From Candidatus Zixiibacteriota bacterium (lineage in GTDB: Bacteria > Zixibacteria > MSB-5A5 > GN15 > JAAZOE01), in contig JAUUYJ010000186.1 in NCBI GenBank assembly GCA_030588275.1, forward strand, positions 1 through 5,485: a stretch of 5,485 nt of DNA, read 5' to 3'. Below, piece after piece: positions 5,418-5,485 of this stretch. Each line of letters opens with the position of its first letter. Within the stretch, counting starts at the first letter, position 1. Made by a program: the position numbers and the translations under genes. The notes beneath the pieces were generated by a model. That model was not told where the DNA came from, did no database searches, and saw nothing but the letters and a program-made list of their open reading frames with translations.

Positions 5418-5485
5418 CATGGCAAGGTGGATTACCATCACGAAAGATAAAAGATATCGTCCTCACAACATCCGCTATATTTAAT
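5410..5485 (-). CDS. C-terminal end of a dockerin-like repeat protein (partial)
   Basis: Only the last 24 codons and a TAG stop lie in the window; the 5' part continues beyond the right edge. The encoded end has LNIADVVRTISFIF followed by RDGNPPCHVE. This matches the second half of a dockerin-type I repeat: the final positions of the calcium loop (x-N-x-x-D), a helix of the VVxxIxxIF kind, then a Gly-rich turn and a Pro-Pro-Cys ending. Such repeats are common at the C-terminus of secreted proteins in Zixibacteria-like genomes (recalled). The first half of the loop (D-x-N-x-D-G) would lie just outside the window. In the opposite direction the stretch is also open (5282-5485), but that frame has no ATG and its product resembles nothing I know. 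Confidence 0.55.
   Translation of the reverse strand, partial: LNIADVVRTISFIFRDGNPPCHVE

Noticed and set aside
5282..5485. Open plus-strand frame running off the right edge (68 codons)
   Set aside because: It follows a TAG, has no ATG and only an internal GTG at 5384, crosses three hairpins, and its product resembles nothing known. The minus frame has a recognisable dockerin-like end.

Overview
The window looks like chromosomal DNA from a free-living bacterium, not a mobile island. It holds three well-recognised housekeeping genes on the minus strand (cmk, plsC, rpsA), one divergent plus-strand lipoprotein gene, and the last codons of a further minus-strand gene entering from the right edge. 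Strong Shine-Dalgarno sites (TAAGGAGG) argue against typical Bacteroidetes translation signals. The lipoprotein type, the dockerin-like C-terminus at the right edge and the GC-rich intergenic hairpins fit an FCB-group lineage such as candidate division Zixibacteria. That assignment is inference from style, not from a marker gene.

Layout. Bases 1-162 are intergenic and hold copies of a 14-nt repeat and a hairpin element. A rho-independent terminator (163-193) closes the rpsA transcript. rpsA (224-2434) encodes ribosomal protein S1 with six S1 domains plus unusually long basic N-terminal and acidic C-terminal extensions. A 97-nt leader containing a GC hairpin separates it from plsC (2532-3155), a 1-acyl-glycerol-3-phosphate acyltransferase, which overlaps the end of cmk (cytidylate kinase) by 4 nt. 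Bases 3863-4048 form a divergent control region. The lipoprotein gene (4049-4984) follows, with its own terminator (5024-5060). Bases 5061-5409 hold hairpin-forming repeats and a near-consensus sigma70-like promoter pointing left. The minus-strand dockerin-like tail (5410-5485) is cut by the window edge.

How the parts work together. cmk, plsC and rpsA form a conserved type of operon that links pyrimidine nucleotide supply, phospholipid synthesis and translation. The two flanking genes look like secreted or surface proteins and are probably not functionally tied to that operon. The less ordinary content is regulatory and structural: two hairpin elements share a 12-nt loop core but have unrelated arms; the rpsA leader could pair with its own Shine-Dalgarno site; and a possible antisense promoter faces the lipoprotein gene. 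I see no defence system, CRISPR array, transposase or RNA gene.
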